Origin: Rhizobium sp. EC-SD404
GTDB taxonomy: Bacteria; Pseudomonadota; Alphaproteobacteria; Rhizobiales; Rhizobiaceae
DNA: 64,000 nucleotides
Direction: 5' to 3'
NCBI RefSeq assembly: GCF_902498825.1
Contig: NZ_LR701459.1
Span: forward strand, 2,713,890 to 2,777,889
Under the pieces are notes generated by a model, which worked only from the letters and a program-made list of their open reading frames with translations, had not been told where the DNA came from and searched no databases. Positions 25,641 through 34,924 of this stretch are shown in pieces. The stretch's first letter is position 1; each line of letters starts with the position of its first letter. Both the position numbers and the translations under genes were made by a program.

Positions 25641-27253
25641 TCTTCGCCTCCTGCAAAAGGCGGCACGCGTTCGGCGCCGAGCACCGCATCGAGATAGCCG
25701 TTCGGAATGTGGAGATCATTAGCCGTAGCCGCCATCAGGTCCACCGCCGGACCGGCATAGACCGACAGAAGCACGATCACGACGAGAAGGAACAGCACGG
25801 GCGCCACCTCGACGATGGATACCCGCGGCATGAACGGCTCCACCGGCGCCCAGAAGGTTCGTATGCCCGCCCGCGACAAGGCGATCAGCGCCGTGAGCCC
25901 CGAGAAGATGAGCAAGGCCGCGAGCCCAAGACGCATCGTCACCGCTTCTGACATCGCCTCAGCACCCGGCCCGATGACGGAATGCAGGATGGCAAATTTG
26001 GCGAGAAACCCAGCAAGCGGCGGAAGACCGATCAGGACCATGGCGAGAATGCCGAAACCGGCGGCGAGCACTGCGGCCGCCTGCGGCATCGGCCGACCCA
26101 CCTCCTCTTCCGGATCGACAAACTGGCTGTTCTCGCCAAAGGCCTCCATCGTTACCGATAGCATCGCCGACAACGGATCCTGATCCCGTTCCAGCAATTC
26201 GGCGAGCAGGAAGAGCGCACCCGTCGCGAGCGTCGAGGTCACAAGATAGTAAAGCGCGCCGGTCGTGCTCGCAGGTTCTGAGAGACCAAGCGTCGCGAGG
26301 ATCGTGCCGGACGAGACCATGACGAGATAGGCCGTCGCCGTCCGAATCGATTGCGTTGCCAGAAGGCCGATCGATGCGAAGACCAATGTGGCTGCGCCAC
26401 CGATGAAAATGACGAGCGATCCGAACACTTCGCCTTCCGCCGGCACCAGAAGCGAGAGCCGGATGAGCGCGTAGATTCCGACCTTGCTGAGGATCGCCAT
26501 GATGGCTGCGACCGGTCCGGCTGATGCGGAATAGGCAGGCACCAGCCAGTTCCCGAGCGGCCACATCGCTGCCTTCACCAGAAAGGCGAGGCCAAGCATG
26601 GACAAGCCGACATGCAGGCCGGGTGTCGCGAAACCCTCGAGATCGGCGGCGCGCATGGAGATTTCGGCCATGTTCAAGCTGCCGGTTGCCCCGAAGACCA
26701 TCGCGATACCGATGAGGAAAACGAGCGACGCGGCGAGATTGATGGCGATGTAGTGCAGCCCTGCCTTCACGCGCGCGGGTCCCGATCCGTGCAGCACGAG
26801 ACCGTAAGACGCGGCCAGCATCACTTCGAAGAACACGAACAGGTTGAACAGGTCACCTGTCAGGAATGCACCATTGATGCCGACGAGCATGAACTGGAAC
26901 ATCGAATGGAAATGCGGACCCGCCTTGTCCCAGCGGGCTGTCGCGAAGATGAGCGCCGGGATCGCAAGCAGCGATCCGAGAACCAGCATGATGCTCGACA
27001 GGCGATCGGCGATCAGATTGATCGCGATCGGGGCCGGCCAGTTACCGAGCAGGTAGACGAGCGCCGTCGCGTCGTCCGACCAGTGCACTCTGAACAGAAG
27101 GGTGAGCCCGATCGCAAGCTGTGCAAGGACCGACAGGATCGCAAGCGATGTCTTCAGCCGGCGTTCGCGGTCGTCGAAGAACAGCAGCAACGCGCCGATG
27201 ATCAGCGGCAGGATGATCGGCGCGACGATCAGATGGGGGAATTGGCCCGTCAT
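25637..27253 (-). CDS. mnhD: Mrp-type Na+/H+ antiporter subunit D
   Basis: 538-aa proton-translocating subunit homologous to complex I NuoN/NuoM, with about 14 transmembrane segments. The core has GDLFNLFVFFEVMLAASYGLVLHG and the key membrane Lys region AFLVKAAMWPLGNWLVPAY. The start is the ATG at 27251-27253 overlapping mnhC (MTGQFPHLIVAP); the frame upstream of it runs over mnhC in another frame and is not used. Confidence 0.94.
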   Translation of the reverse strand: MTGQFPHLIVAPIILPLIIGALLLFFDDRERRLKTSLAILSVLAQLAIGLTLLFRVHWSDDATALVYLLGNWPAPIAINLIADRLSSIMLVLGSLLAIPALIFATARWDKAGPHFHSMFQFMLVGINGAFLTGDLFNLFVFFEVMLAASYGLVLHGSGPARVKAGLHYIAINLAASLVFLIGIAMVFGATGSLNMAEISMRAADLEGFATPGLHVGLSMLGLAFLVKAAMWPLGNWLVPAYSASAGPVAAIMAILSKVGIYALIRLSLLVPAEGEVFGSLVIFIGGAATLVFASIGLLATQSIRTATAYLVMVSSGTILATLGLSEPASTTGALYYLVTSTLATGALFLLAELLERDQDPLSAMLSVTMEAFGENSQFVDPEEEVGRPMPQAAAVLAAGFGILAMVLIGLPPLAGFLAKFAILHSVIGPGAEAMSEAVTMRLGLAALLIFSGLTALIALSRAGIRTFWAPVEPFMPRVSIVEVAPVLFLLVVIVLLSVYAGPAVDLMAATANDLHIPNGYLDAVLGAERVPPFAGGEE

Positions 27254-27594
27254 CGCTCGCCCTCCCGGCCATCCACATGATCCGTTCCGGTCAAGCCGCG
27301 TGAGGCGATCAGCACGACGAGAAACAGCGCGGTCGTTGCAAAACTGATGACGATGGCGGTCAGGACGAGTGCCTGCGGAAGCGGATCGGTGAAGGCCGAC
27401 GGATCGATGGCGTCGCCGCCAGGAAGCACGGGCGGCGCGTTCACCCGAAGACGGCCCATGCCGAAGATGAAGAGATTGACGCCGTAGGACAAAAGAGCGA
27501 GCCCCATCACGACCTGATAGGTGCGCGGCCGCAGGATGAGCCAGACGCCCGAAGCACCGAGCACGCCGATGGCGAATGCAATGATGAATTCCAT
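27250..27594 (-). CDS. mnhC: Mrp-type Na+/H+ antiporter subunit C
   Basis: 114-aa subunit homologous to NuoK. Three transmembrane helices and the motif YQVVMGLALLSYGVNLFIFGMG, then DPLPQALVLTAIVISFATTALF, are diagnostic. Its ATG overlaps the stop of the A-B fusion by one base (TGATG-type junction). Confidence 0.94.
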   Translation of the reverse strand: MEFIIAFAIGVLGASGVWLILRPRTYQVVMGLALLSYGVNLFIFGMGRLRVNAPPVLPGGDAIDPSAFTDPLPQALVLTAIVISFATTALFLVVLIASRGLTGTDHVDGREGER

Positions 27595-30521
27595 CAGCTT
27601 TCTCCCCGCTCAGCGACCGCCCGCTCGGCCACTGCCCGCTCTGCGCGCGCTTTCGGTGCACGCAGCGACTGGTGGGCGATGGCGACGAGCATCAGAACGG
27701 TTGCGCCGACGACGAGGCTGAAGACGCCGAGGTCGAAGAAGAGCGCCGAGGCCGTCGGCACGCCGCCGATCAAGGGGATTTCAGTGTACTGGAAATAGGA
27801 TGTCAGGAACGGGTAGCCGACGGTCAGCGAGCCAAGCCCGGTCGCCGTGGCCGCAAGCAGCCCGAAGCCGATCCACTGGACGGGCCGAATGCGCAGGCGC
27901 TCCTCCACCCAACGCGTGCCACCCGCGAGATATTGCAGAAGGAAGCCGATCGCCATCGCGACACCGGCTGCGAAGCCGCCACCCGGGAGATCGTGACCGC
28001 GCAGGAACAGGTAAGCCGCCAGCAGAGTGATGGCCGCGAACATCCAACGCATGATGACGGATGGCACGAGCAGGTAGTCGGTCAGCGTCTCGCCCACTTC
28101 ACGGTCGCGTTGGATGTCGTCGAACTCGTTCTGTTCGCGCTGCTGGTACGGCAGCTCGGAATTGTCCTCCGCCGGCCGGAAACGGCGCAGCAGCGCGAAC
28201 ACCGTAAGCGCCACGACGGCCAGAACGACGATCTCGCCGAGCGTATCGAAGCCGCGGAAATCGACGAGGATGACGTTGACGACATTGGTGCCGCCGCCCT
28301 CGCTATAGGCATGCTGCAGGTAGTAATCGCCGACCGATGGCGGCAGCGGCGTCATCATCATGTAATAGGCGAGCAGCGCCATGCCGGCACCGGCCGTCAC
28401 GGCGATGAAGAAGTCGCGCGCGCGTCGGACCCGCACCCAAAAGGCACGCCGTTCGATCTGGTCGTCGCGCTTCGGCAGCCAGCGCAATCCGAGCAGGATG
28501 AGTACGGTCGTGACGATCTCGACCAGAAGCTGCGTCACGCCAAGATCGGGTGCCGAAAGCCAGACGAAGGTGATGCAGGTAACGAGACCTGCGACGCCGA
28601 GGAAGATGAGCGCGGCGAGCCGGTGGAACTTCGCCTGATAGGCTGCGGCAACGGCACAGCCGCCGCCGACGAGCCACATCATCGCAAGGACAGGATCGAC
28701 ACCGGTGATGGTCAACGGCGGCGTCAGATGGCGAGAGCCCCACATCGCCCAGATCCCGGCGAGGATGGCAGCAACGACCATCAGCCGCAGCTGGGGCTGA
28801 AGCCGCCGTGTGCCGAGGCGGCGCTCGGCAACGCGCGCCCACCGCCAACTGACGGCAACCAGGATGCGCTCGAAAATACGTTGCCCCTTGAGGCGACGGA
28901 AGAGCGGCGGCCCCTCCTCGCACCGGTCGAGATAGGACTTCAGCGCCATGTAAAGAACGATGCCGCCCAATAGCGCGACGATGCTCATCACCAGCGGCAG
29001 GTTAAAGCCGTGCCAGATCGACAGGCTGTAGACGGGCGTCGCATCGCCGAGAACCGATACCACCGCCGTGTCGAGATAGGATCCGACGCTCAATCCCGGG
29101 ACGATGCCGACCACCAGGCAGGCCAGCACGAGGAGCTCGATCGGCAGGCGCATCCAGCGCGGCGGCTCGTGCGGAACTTTGGGCAGGTCGGCAGCGCGAG
29201 GGCCGAAGAAGACCGTGTGGATCAACCGGACCGAATAGGTCACGGCGAAGGCTGCGGCGACGGTGGCCACATAGGGCGTGATCGTGTCGAGCACCGACGC
29301 GCGATGCTGCTCGAGCGTCTCGGCGAAGAACATCTCCTTCGACAGGAAGCCGTTGAGAAGCGGCACCCCGGCCATTGCCGCACTCGCCACCATGGCGAGC
29401 GTCGCGGTGATCGGCAGGAAACTGAACAAGCCACTTAGTCGCCGCATATCGCGGGTTCCGGCCTCATGGTCGATGATGCCGGCCGCCATGAACAGCGATG
29501 CCTTGAAGGTGGCGTGGTTGACCATGTGGAAGATGGCTGCAACGGCCGCCAGCGGGCTACCGAGACTCAAAAGCGTTGTCACCAGCCCGAGATGGCTGAT
29601 CGTGGAATAAGCGAGCAGCCCCTTGAGGTCGTGCTGGAAGATCGCGAAATAAGCGCCGATCAACAGGGTGCTGAGACCCGCGAAGCCGACGATGAAGAAC
29701 CATTCATCTGTTCCGGAGAGCACCGGCCAGAACCGGGTCAACAGGAAGACGCCCGCCTTCACCATTGTCGCCGAGTGGAGATAGGCCGACACCGGCGTCG
29801 GCGCCGCCATGGCATTGGGCAGCCAGAAGTGGAACGGGAACTGCGCGCTCTTGGTCAGGGCGCCGGCAAGGATGAGCAGCAATGTGGGCAGATAGAGATC
29901 GCTCGCACGGATCAGGTCACCGGACTGCAGAACCACGTCGAGATCGTAGCTGCCGACGATCTGGCCGAGCAGCACCATGCCTGCCAGCAGGCAAAGGCCG
30001 CCGGCACCGGTGATGGTGAGCGCCATGCGCGCGCCATCTCGCGCTGCCTGGTTGTGGTGCCAGTAGCCGATCAGCAGGAACGAGAAGATGCTCGTCAGTT
30101 CCCAGAAAACCGCGAGCAGGATGATGTTGCCGGAAACGACGAGCCCCTGCATAGCGCCCATGAACGCCAGCAACAGGGCGTAGAAGCGAACGACCGGATC
30201 CTTGGGCGACATGTAATAGCGCGCATAAAGGATCACGAGTGCGCCGATGCCCGTGATCAGCATGGAGAACATCCAAGCGAAGCCATCGAGCCGCAGCGAG
30301 AAGGACAGACCGAGATGCGGCACCCACTCCACCTGGTGGCGCACGACCATCCCGTCCGTCACCGATGAATAGGCGCTGATCGCGATCCCGAAACACGCAA
30401 GCGCCATGGCGCCGGCCAGCCAATTTGCCGCGCTGCGCGATTGGCTCGGTAACAACGCCGTCAGCAGGCTTCCGAGGAACGGAAGACCGACGAGCAGGAT
30501 GAGCCATTCACTAGACCACAT
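27594..30521 (-). CDS. mnhA: Mrp-type Na+/H+ antiporter fused subunit A-B
   Basis: 975-aa membrane protein. Residues 1 to about 780 are the NuoL-like MnhA part, with SIFSFLLIGYWHHNQAARDGAR, the ion-channel lysine segment SAQFPFHFWLPNAMAAPTPVSAYLHSAT, and MVNHATFKASLFM. Residues from about 800 on are an MnhB domain (DLPGGGFAAGVAMAIGFLLQYLAGG). The A-B fusion and the order AB-C-D-E-F-G define the group 2 Pha-type system of rhizobia, which exchanges Na+ or K+ for H+. The C-terminal tail carries a short tandem repeat (ERAVAERAVAERGE). Confidence 0.95.
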   Translation of the reverse strand: MWSSEWLILLVGLPFLGSLLTALLPSQSRSAANWLAGAMALACFGIAISAYSSVTDGMVVRHQVEWVPHLGLSFSLRLDGFAWMFSMLITGIGALVILYARYYMSPKDPVVRFYALLLAFMGAMQGLVVSGNIILLAVFWELTSIFSFLLIGYWHHNQAARDGARMALTITGAGGLCLLAGMVLLGQIVGSYDLDVVLQSGDLIRASDLYLPTLLLILAGALTKSAQFPFHFWLPNAMAAPTPVSAYLHSATMVKAGVFLLTRFWPVLSGTDEWFFIVGFAGLSTLLIGAYFAIFQHDLKGLLAYSTISHLGLVTTLLSLGSPLAAVAAIFHMVNHATFKASLFMAAGIIDHEAGTRDMRRLSGLFSFLPITATLAMVASAAMAGVPLLNGFLSKEMFFAETLEQHRASVLDTITPYVATVAAAFAVTYSVRLIHTVFFGPRAADLPKVPHEPPRWMRLPIELLVLACLVVGIVPGLSVGSYLDTAVVSVLGDATPVYSLSIWHGFNLPLVMSIVALLGGIVLYMALKSYLDRCEEGPPLFRRLKGQRIFERILVAVSWRWARVAERRLGTRRLQPQLRLMVVAAILAGIWAMWGSRHLTPPLTITGVDPVLAMMWLVGGGCAVAAAYQAKFHRLAALIFLGVAGLVTCITFVWLSAPDLGVTQLLVEIVTTVLILLGLRWLPKRDDQIERRAFWVRVRRARDFFIAVTAGAGMALLAYYMMMTPLPPSVGDYYLQHAYSEGGGTNVVNVILVDFRGFDTLGEIVVLAVVALTVFALLRRFRPAEDNSELPYQQREQNEFDDIQRDREVGETLTDYLLVPSVIMRWMFAAITLLAAYLFLRGHDLPGGGFAAGVAMAIGFLLQYLAGGTRWVEERLRIRPVQWIGFGLLAATATGLGSLTVGYPFLTSYFQYTEIPLIGGVPTASALFFDLGVFSLVVGATVLMLVAIAHQSLRAPKARAERAVAERAVAERGES

Positions 30522-30693
30522 AGAGACTTACCGGGACTGACGCTTGAAGTGGGGCGACTCACGCAGCGAACAGGGAGCCTAACGATTGCGACCGTCGCTC
30601 GAAAGCGAGGGTCATTGGCTCCTGCATATACGTTTCATGTGCCGTTCGAAGAAAGAGGCCGAACCGGGTGCGTCGTCAGACGGTCGGTAAGGC

Positions 30694-31116
30694 TCAGACG
30701 ATCGAAGGAGGGCCTCTCGCCGCCGGCTTCACGCGCGCCTGTTCGCTGCCGACAGGGGACGGGCCGATACGAACGAGTGCAGCATCGATTTCCGGCAACG
30801 CCAGCGTCACTGCTTGCACAACGGAGGACGGCGGGACATCGCCCGTCTCGGCCTCGAATGCATCGAAGCTCTCGCTGCGGGCGCGATATTCCTGCTCTTG
30901 CTTTGGGGTGCGGAATTTCTGCGTCAGATCGGCGGAGAGAGCGGCCGATAAGGAGATCGGAGCGAGCCGCTCGGCAATTTCGATGCCGTTGGACGGCTTC
31001 GACGGGAAGCAGGCATATCCGAGCAGGGCGAGGAGCAGCAGCGCATAGGCGGCAAAATCAGTCGCACGCAAGCGCCGCCCGCGTCGCTCTTCCCAATCCG
31101 CCCCAATCCTAACCAC
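30694..31116 (-). CDS. Hypothetical protein with one membrane anchor
   Basis: 140-aa protein that I do not recognise. It has a basic N-terminus (EERRGRRLRATD), one predicted transmembrane segment around residues 20-38 (FAAYALLLLALLGYACF), and then an extracytoplasmic region rich in Ser, Ala and Glu. It starts with GTG and has no clear ribosome-binding site. It stands alone upstream (in plus coordinates) of the Mrp operon, separated from it by about 170 nt with no visible gene. The frame and base composition look coding, but family support is absent. Confidence 0.5.
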   Translation of the reverse strand: MVRIGADWEERRGRRLRATDFAAYALLLLALLGYACFPSKPSNGIEIAERLAPISLSAALSADLTQKFRTPKQEQEYRARSESFDAFEAETGDVPPSSVVQAVTLALPEIDAALVRIGPSPVGSEQARVKPAARGPPSIV

Positions 31117-31339
31117 TTGCCGTCTCTCGAATCTCGCGCTTCCTGAAAACCTAATATGCTTCTTTCACAAGGACATCGTCAAATTATGGCAGCTGCGAAG
31201 AAAGGACGCGGTTGTGGAATTAAGACAAAACTCTTTTAGGTTGTGTTTAAGATTTGCTAGCGCATAGATTGCGGCATGTTGACAAAGGTGGAAAGTGGCG
31301 CGCCGGATGGGTCGGTCAAGAAATGCACGTATCGATCCC
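31117..31339. other. AT-rich intergenic stretch, no gene seen
   Basis: This 223-nt gap is clearly richer in A and T than its surroundings. It contains a TTGACA at 31279-31284 but no convincing -10 partner and no reading frame that looks coding. It may hold the promoter of the hypothetical protein on the minus strand. Confidence 0.4.
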
Positions 31340-32653
31340 TCACGACACCGTGCCATCTCGGATCTTCACGAAGTAATCGTCGTTGCCGATCTGGCCGCCC
31401 TTCAACGTGATTTCGGTCGTGCCGCCCGTGTCGCGATGGGCGAGGCAGACGGGGGAGCCGGGGGATTGGGTAATGGGGTGGCGCAGCGTCAGGGCGAAAA
31501 TGCCGAGTTGCGACAGGGCGTGGCTCGACGTGTCGCCGCCGGCGACCACGACCCGGGTAAGGTTTGTACGGGCGATAATTTCATCCAGCGCGTGTCCGAG
31601 AGCCCGGCCGACCGCGTCGTTCTCAGCGGCCTCGATCGACAGGGTGGTGTCCGGTCCGAGTGCGGTGTGCAGGATCGGGCTTTGCCCTGCCTGCAGGACG
31701 GCAAGAGCCTGGGACAACGCCGTGTCGATGACAGCGTCCACATTCAGGCCGGAAGCGATGGCGCGGTAGTCGACCTCGATCGGGACGAAGCCGGCCTGCG
31801 CAGCCGTCCGGATCTGCCGCTCGGTGGTCGGCGAGCAGCTTCCGGAGACGACCGCAATGCGCGCCTCGCGCCGCAGCGGCTCGAACGAAGGCAGTGTCGG
31901 CGGCAGCACGCCGCGGGCCCGCCACGCGGCGATCAATGCGTAGTCGACGCCGGACGACCCTATGATGAACGGGCCAAAAATCTCCTCCCCGTCGAGGATG
32001 AACTCGCCGGCCGCGCGCTGTGTCGCCAGATCATGCACGTCGATCAGCACACCGCGCGCGCGGCCGTGCCGAAGCGCAGCGACGCTCCCCGTCGTAGCCT
32101 CTCTGCCGCCGATGCGCGCGATCGGCAGATCGGTCTGGGCCGCGAGGTGAAGGACGAGGTCGGCCTCCCCCATCGGCGTCGCAGGATGACGGCTCATCAC
32201 GGGATGCCGGTCGATGCGATAGACCGCGTCGCGATAGCCTGCGAAAAGGTGCCCGAAGAACGTGTAGCGGCGCAGTTGCGGCACGCCGACGACGATCGCC
32301 GCCACCTGCTGGTCGAAGACGTCGAGGCCGATTTCAAGTGCACGGCCAATGGAGCCCTGGTGCGGCGCGCTGTCGAAGGTCGAACAGACCTTGTAGTGGC
32401 AGTGCGCGGCCTGCAGCGTCTTCAACCAGATGAACGCTTCCCGCATATCCCGATCCATCCAGGATGGGCTCTGGCTGCGACTGGTGCCTGCGAGACCGAC
32501 GGCTTGGCAATGTGCGAAGGCGGCAAGTTCGTCGGCGCTTGGCAGGCGCGTGAAAAGCACCGTTTCGATGCCATTGGCCGACAGCGCCTCCATGGCGTCT
32601 GTCGAGCCGGTGAAATCATCGCCGTAGAAGCTGATCAGCGGCGCGCCGCTCAT
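31340..32653 (-). CDS. oiaK: Four-carbon acid sugar kinase family protein, probable 3-oxo-isoapionate kinase
   Basis: 437-aa DUF1537 kinase. The N-terminal substrate-binding domain starts SFYGDDFTGSTDAMEAL and the C-terminal nucleotide-binding domain includes VVVAGGDTSSHALSQLGI. Members of this family phosphorylate 3-oxo acid sugars such as 3-oxo-tetronates or 3-oxo-isoapionate. Assignment as OiaK rests on the neighbours: a RuBisCO-like protein whose end overlaps this start by four bases, and a divergent ApnO-like gene. A second, different DUF1537 kinase lies further right in the erythronate cluster. Substrate is inferred. Confidence 0.8.
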   Translation of the reverse strand: MSGAPLISFYGDDFTGSTDAMEALSANGIETVLFTRLPSADELAAFAHCQAVGLAGTSRSQSPSWMDRDMREAFIWLKTLQAAHCHYKVCSTFDSAPHQGSIGRALEIGLDVFDQQVAAIVVGVPQLRRYTFFGHLFAGYRDAVYRIDRHPVMSRHPATPMGEADLVLHLAAQTDLPIARIGGREATTGSVAALRHGRARGVLIDVHDLATQRAAGEFILDGEEIFGPFIIGSSGVDYALIAAWRARGVLPPTLPSFEPLRREARIAVVSGSCSPTTERQIRTAAQAGFVPIEVDYRAIASGLNVDAVIDTALSQALAVLQAGQSPILHTALGPDTTLSIEAAENDAVGRALGHALDEIIARTNLTRVVVAGGDTSSHALSQLGIFALTLRHPITQSPGSPVCLAHRDTGGTTEITLKGGQIGNDDYFVKIRDGTVS

Positions 32654-33915
32654 CCGAAGCGGTCTCCGAAGACCTTCAGAGCGTCGGCCAGTTCCGTGTG
32701 ATCCCGCGCGTATTCAGAAGCGGGAATGCCTTTCACCGCCGCTTCTGCCGCCTGACGCAGGCTCGCGACGCCACCGGCCACACCGCCCGGATGCCCCATG
32801 ATGCCGCCGCCAGCGCAGTAGATGAAGCCGGTGGTACCGATCGCCTTGTAGGTCGGCTCGATCTGAACCGCGGTCTGACCCGAGGAGAACACCGGCATCG
32901 CGGCGAAGCTTGGCCGTTTGCCGCAGAACATCGGCTCGGCGACCGCGCGGGCGGAATCGATGACGCTGTCGTCGCTCTCGCTGAACTTGTTGCCGAGCCC
33001 GTTGACGTGGAGGTGGTCCGCCCCCGCGAGCCGCCAGAACTTCTGCCAGGCGCGGTAGGAAATCCCGATATCGGGCGAGCGCTGGAAAAGGCCCCAGCCA
33101 TTGCGGTGACAGTGGAGCGGCAATTGCGCATGCCGCCGGATCGCGCCGAGACCCGCAAGGCCGATGGAATGGAGACTGACCATCAGGCAGGTGCCGCCTT
33201 GCGCAAGTACCAGATCTGCATTGCGTTTCATCTCGTCGACTTCGTCGGTGATGTTGAAAGCGTACATGACCTTTTTGCCGGTCTTTTCCGCATGGGCGTT
33301 GATCACGGACATCACGGCCCTCACCCGCTCGTTCAGTCGGCAGTGGGGCCCGTTCGCCTGCAGTTCGTCGTCCTTGATGAAGTCGATGCCGCCATCGCAG
33401 AGCTGTTGCACGAGGGCCGCCGTCTCATCCGGAGAAAGGCCGACGCTCGGCTTGATGATGGTACCGATCATCGGCCGGTTGGAGACATTGGCGAGCCGCT
33501 GCGTGCCTTCCACGCCGAACGCCGGCCCCGGACACGCATCGGCGAACGCGTCGGGAAACGTGACGTCGATCAGCCGGATGGCGGAAACTTCGGCGAGCTC
33601 GAACAGATTGCCGGCAACCGTCGCAAGCGTGTTGGTCAGCGACGCGCCCATATTTTCGAGCGGCCAGGACAGAACGATCCGCCCGCGCTCATAGGTTTTG
33701 CCCGGTTTCCGCACGGGCAGCGATGGTCGATCGCGCACCTCGTCGACGATGACGTCTTCGACATCGGCTCCGGCGCGACGTCTGAGATCATCGGTCTCGC
33801 CCGGCAGCCGCATGAAAGTCCCGCAGGACTGTTCGCCGGCAATGACCCGCGCGGCCCTCTCGAGCCCGACCGGGCTTTCGACCTCATATTCTGCGAACAA
33901 GCGCGTCATCGCCAA
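32650..33915 (-). CDS. RuBisCO-like protein of D-apionate-type catabolism (OiaX or OiaT)
   Basis: 421-aa RuBisCO large-chain homologue. The carbamylation and metal motif FIKDDE is intact (Lys181, Asp183, Glu184). GTIIKPSVGLS at residues 151-161 keeps the first catalytic lysine (Lys155), but the second lysine of true RuBisCO (KPKLG) is Ser157. The HRNGWG segment also departs from RuBisCO. It therefore should not fix CO2. In characterised D-apionate pathways such proteins act on 3-oxo-isoapionate 4-phosphate, either as decarboxylase (OiaX) or transcarboxylase/hydrolase (OiaT). I cannot separate these two by eye. It is first in the operon with the kinase. Confidence 0.87.
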   Translation of the reverse strand: MAMTRLFAEYEVESPVGLERAARVIAGEQSCGTFMRLPGETDDLRRRAGADVEDVIVDEVRDRPSLPVRKPGKTYERGRIVLSWPLENMGASLTNTLATVAGNLFELAEVSAIRLIDVTFPDAFADACPGPAFGVEGTQRLANVSNRPMIGTIIKPSVGLSPDETAALVQQLCDGGIDFIKDDELQANGPHCRLNERVRAVMSVINAHAEKTGKKVMYAFNITDEVDEMKRNADLVLAQGGTCLMVSLHSIGLAGLGAIRRHAQLPLHCHRNGWGLFQRSPDIGISYRAWQKFWRLAGADHLHVNGLGNKFSESDDSVIDSARAVAEPMFCGKRPSFAAMPVFSSGQTAVQIEPTYKAIGTTGFIYCAGGGIMGHPGGVAGGVASLRQAAEAAVKGIPASEYARDHTELADALKVFGDRFG

Positions 33916-33960
33916 AACTCTCCCCTGACGACGACGGGAATTATCATCTCATCATACCAG

Positions 33961-33989
33961 TTGACAACATAATCTTTCCTTGCAATCGT
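33961..33989 (+). promoter_or_regulatory. Promoter of the apnO-like gene with overlapping palindrome
   Basis: TTGACA (33961-33966) is followed after 17 nt by AATCGT, and an AGGGAGG ribosome-binding site precedes the ATG at 34018. The -35 lies within GTTGACAAC, a near-perfect 9-bp palindrome, and next to TATCATCTCATCATA, so a repressor site covering both divergent promoters is likely. Confidence 0.5.
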
Positions 33990-34017
33990 CCGACGCAAAT
34001 ACAGGGAGGCTAACAGC

Positions 34018-34842
34018 ATGAAAATCGCTCTCATCGGCGCTGGCGGAAAGATGGGCGTGCGCCTGTCGCGCAACCTGAAAGGGTCGCGCTATGACGTTGC
34101 CCATGTCGAAGTCAGCGAGATCGGCCAAAAGCGGCTGAAGGATGAGGTCGGCGCAGACTGCGTCGCCGTCGATGAGGCGTTGAAGGATGCGAAAGCCGTA
34201 ATCCTGGCGGTTCCGGACACCGCGATCCGCAAGGTCGGCGCCGATATCGTGCCGAAGGTCGCGCCGGGAACGATCGTGATCGCACTCGATGCTGCAGCGC
34301 CGTTCGCCGGGCATTTTCCCGAGCGCGCCGACGTCACTTATTTCGTGACCCACCCCTGCCATCCGCCGATCTTCAACGACGAAACCGAGATGGCGGCCAA
34401 GCGCGACTATTTCGGCGGCATCGCCGCGCGCCAGGCAATCGTCAGCGCGTTGATGCAGGGCCCGGAAGAGCATTTCGTCATCGGCGAAGACATCGCCAAG
34501 ACGATCTTCCAGCCGATTCTGCGGTCCCATCGCGTCACCGTCGAGCAGATGGCGCTGCTAGAACCCGGCCTGTCGGAAACCGTATGCGCGACCCTTCTCG
34601 TCGTGATGAAAGACGCAATGGATGAAGTGGTGCGCCGCGGCGTCGACCGCGTGGCAGCCCGCGATTTCCTGCTCGGCCACCTGAACATTCTGGCGGCCGT
34701 CGTCATGGAAGAAGTCGATGGCGTGTTTTCCGATGCTTGCAACAAGGCGATCGTGAACGGCAAGCCGCGCCTCATGCGCGACGACTGGCTCGGCGTGTTC
34801 GAAACCCACGAAATCACCGAGAGCATTCGCCGGATTACGTGA
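34018..34842 (+). CDS. apnO: D-apionate oxidoisomerase-like dehydrogenase (ApnO)
   Basis: 274-aa NAD-dependent enzyme of the 6-phosphogluconate-dehydrogenase-like superfamily. The N-terminal Rossmann motif is IALIGAGGKMGVRLS; the C-terminal domain is the short PGDH_C-type with EQMALLEPGLSETVCATLL and HLNILAAVVMEEVDG. ApnO enzymes convert D-apionate to 3-oxo-isoapionate by oxidation and skeletal rearrangement. The neighbouring OiaK-like kinase and RuBisCO-like protein would process that product, which strongly supports the call. The RBS AGGGAGG is good. A GntR gene follows closely. Confidence 0.83.
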   Translation: MKIALIGAGGKMGVRLSRNLKGSRYDVAHVEVSEIGQKRLKDEVGADCVAVDEALKDAKAVILAVPDTAIRKVGADIVPKVAPGTIVIALDAAAPFAGHFPERADVTYFVTHPCHPPIFNDETEMAAKRDYFGGIAARQAIVSALMQGPEEHFVIGEDIAKTIFQPILRSHRVTVEQMALLEPGLSETVCATLLVVMKDAMDEVVRRGVDRVAARDFLLGHLNILAAVVMEEVDGVFSDACNKAIVNGKPRLMRDDWLGVFETHEITESIRRIT

Positions 34843-34924
34843 ACCCATGACGGCAGTGCATGGACGAACGCGGCGATCCGCTGCACATATCGGTTCACGA
34901 AACGATTGGGACATGCTGATCACG

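Noticed and set aside
27594..30521. Frameshift or fusion error in the Mrp A-B gene
   Set aside because: A-B fusion is the normal state of rhizobial Pha-type antiporters, and the reading frame is continuous with both domains complete.
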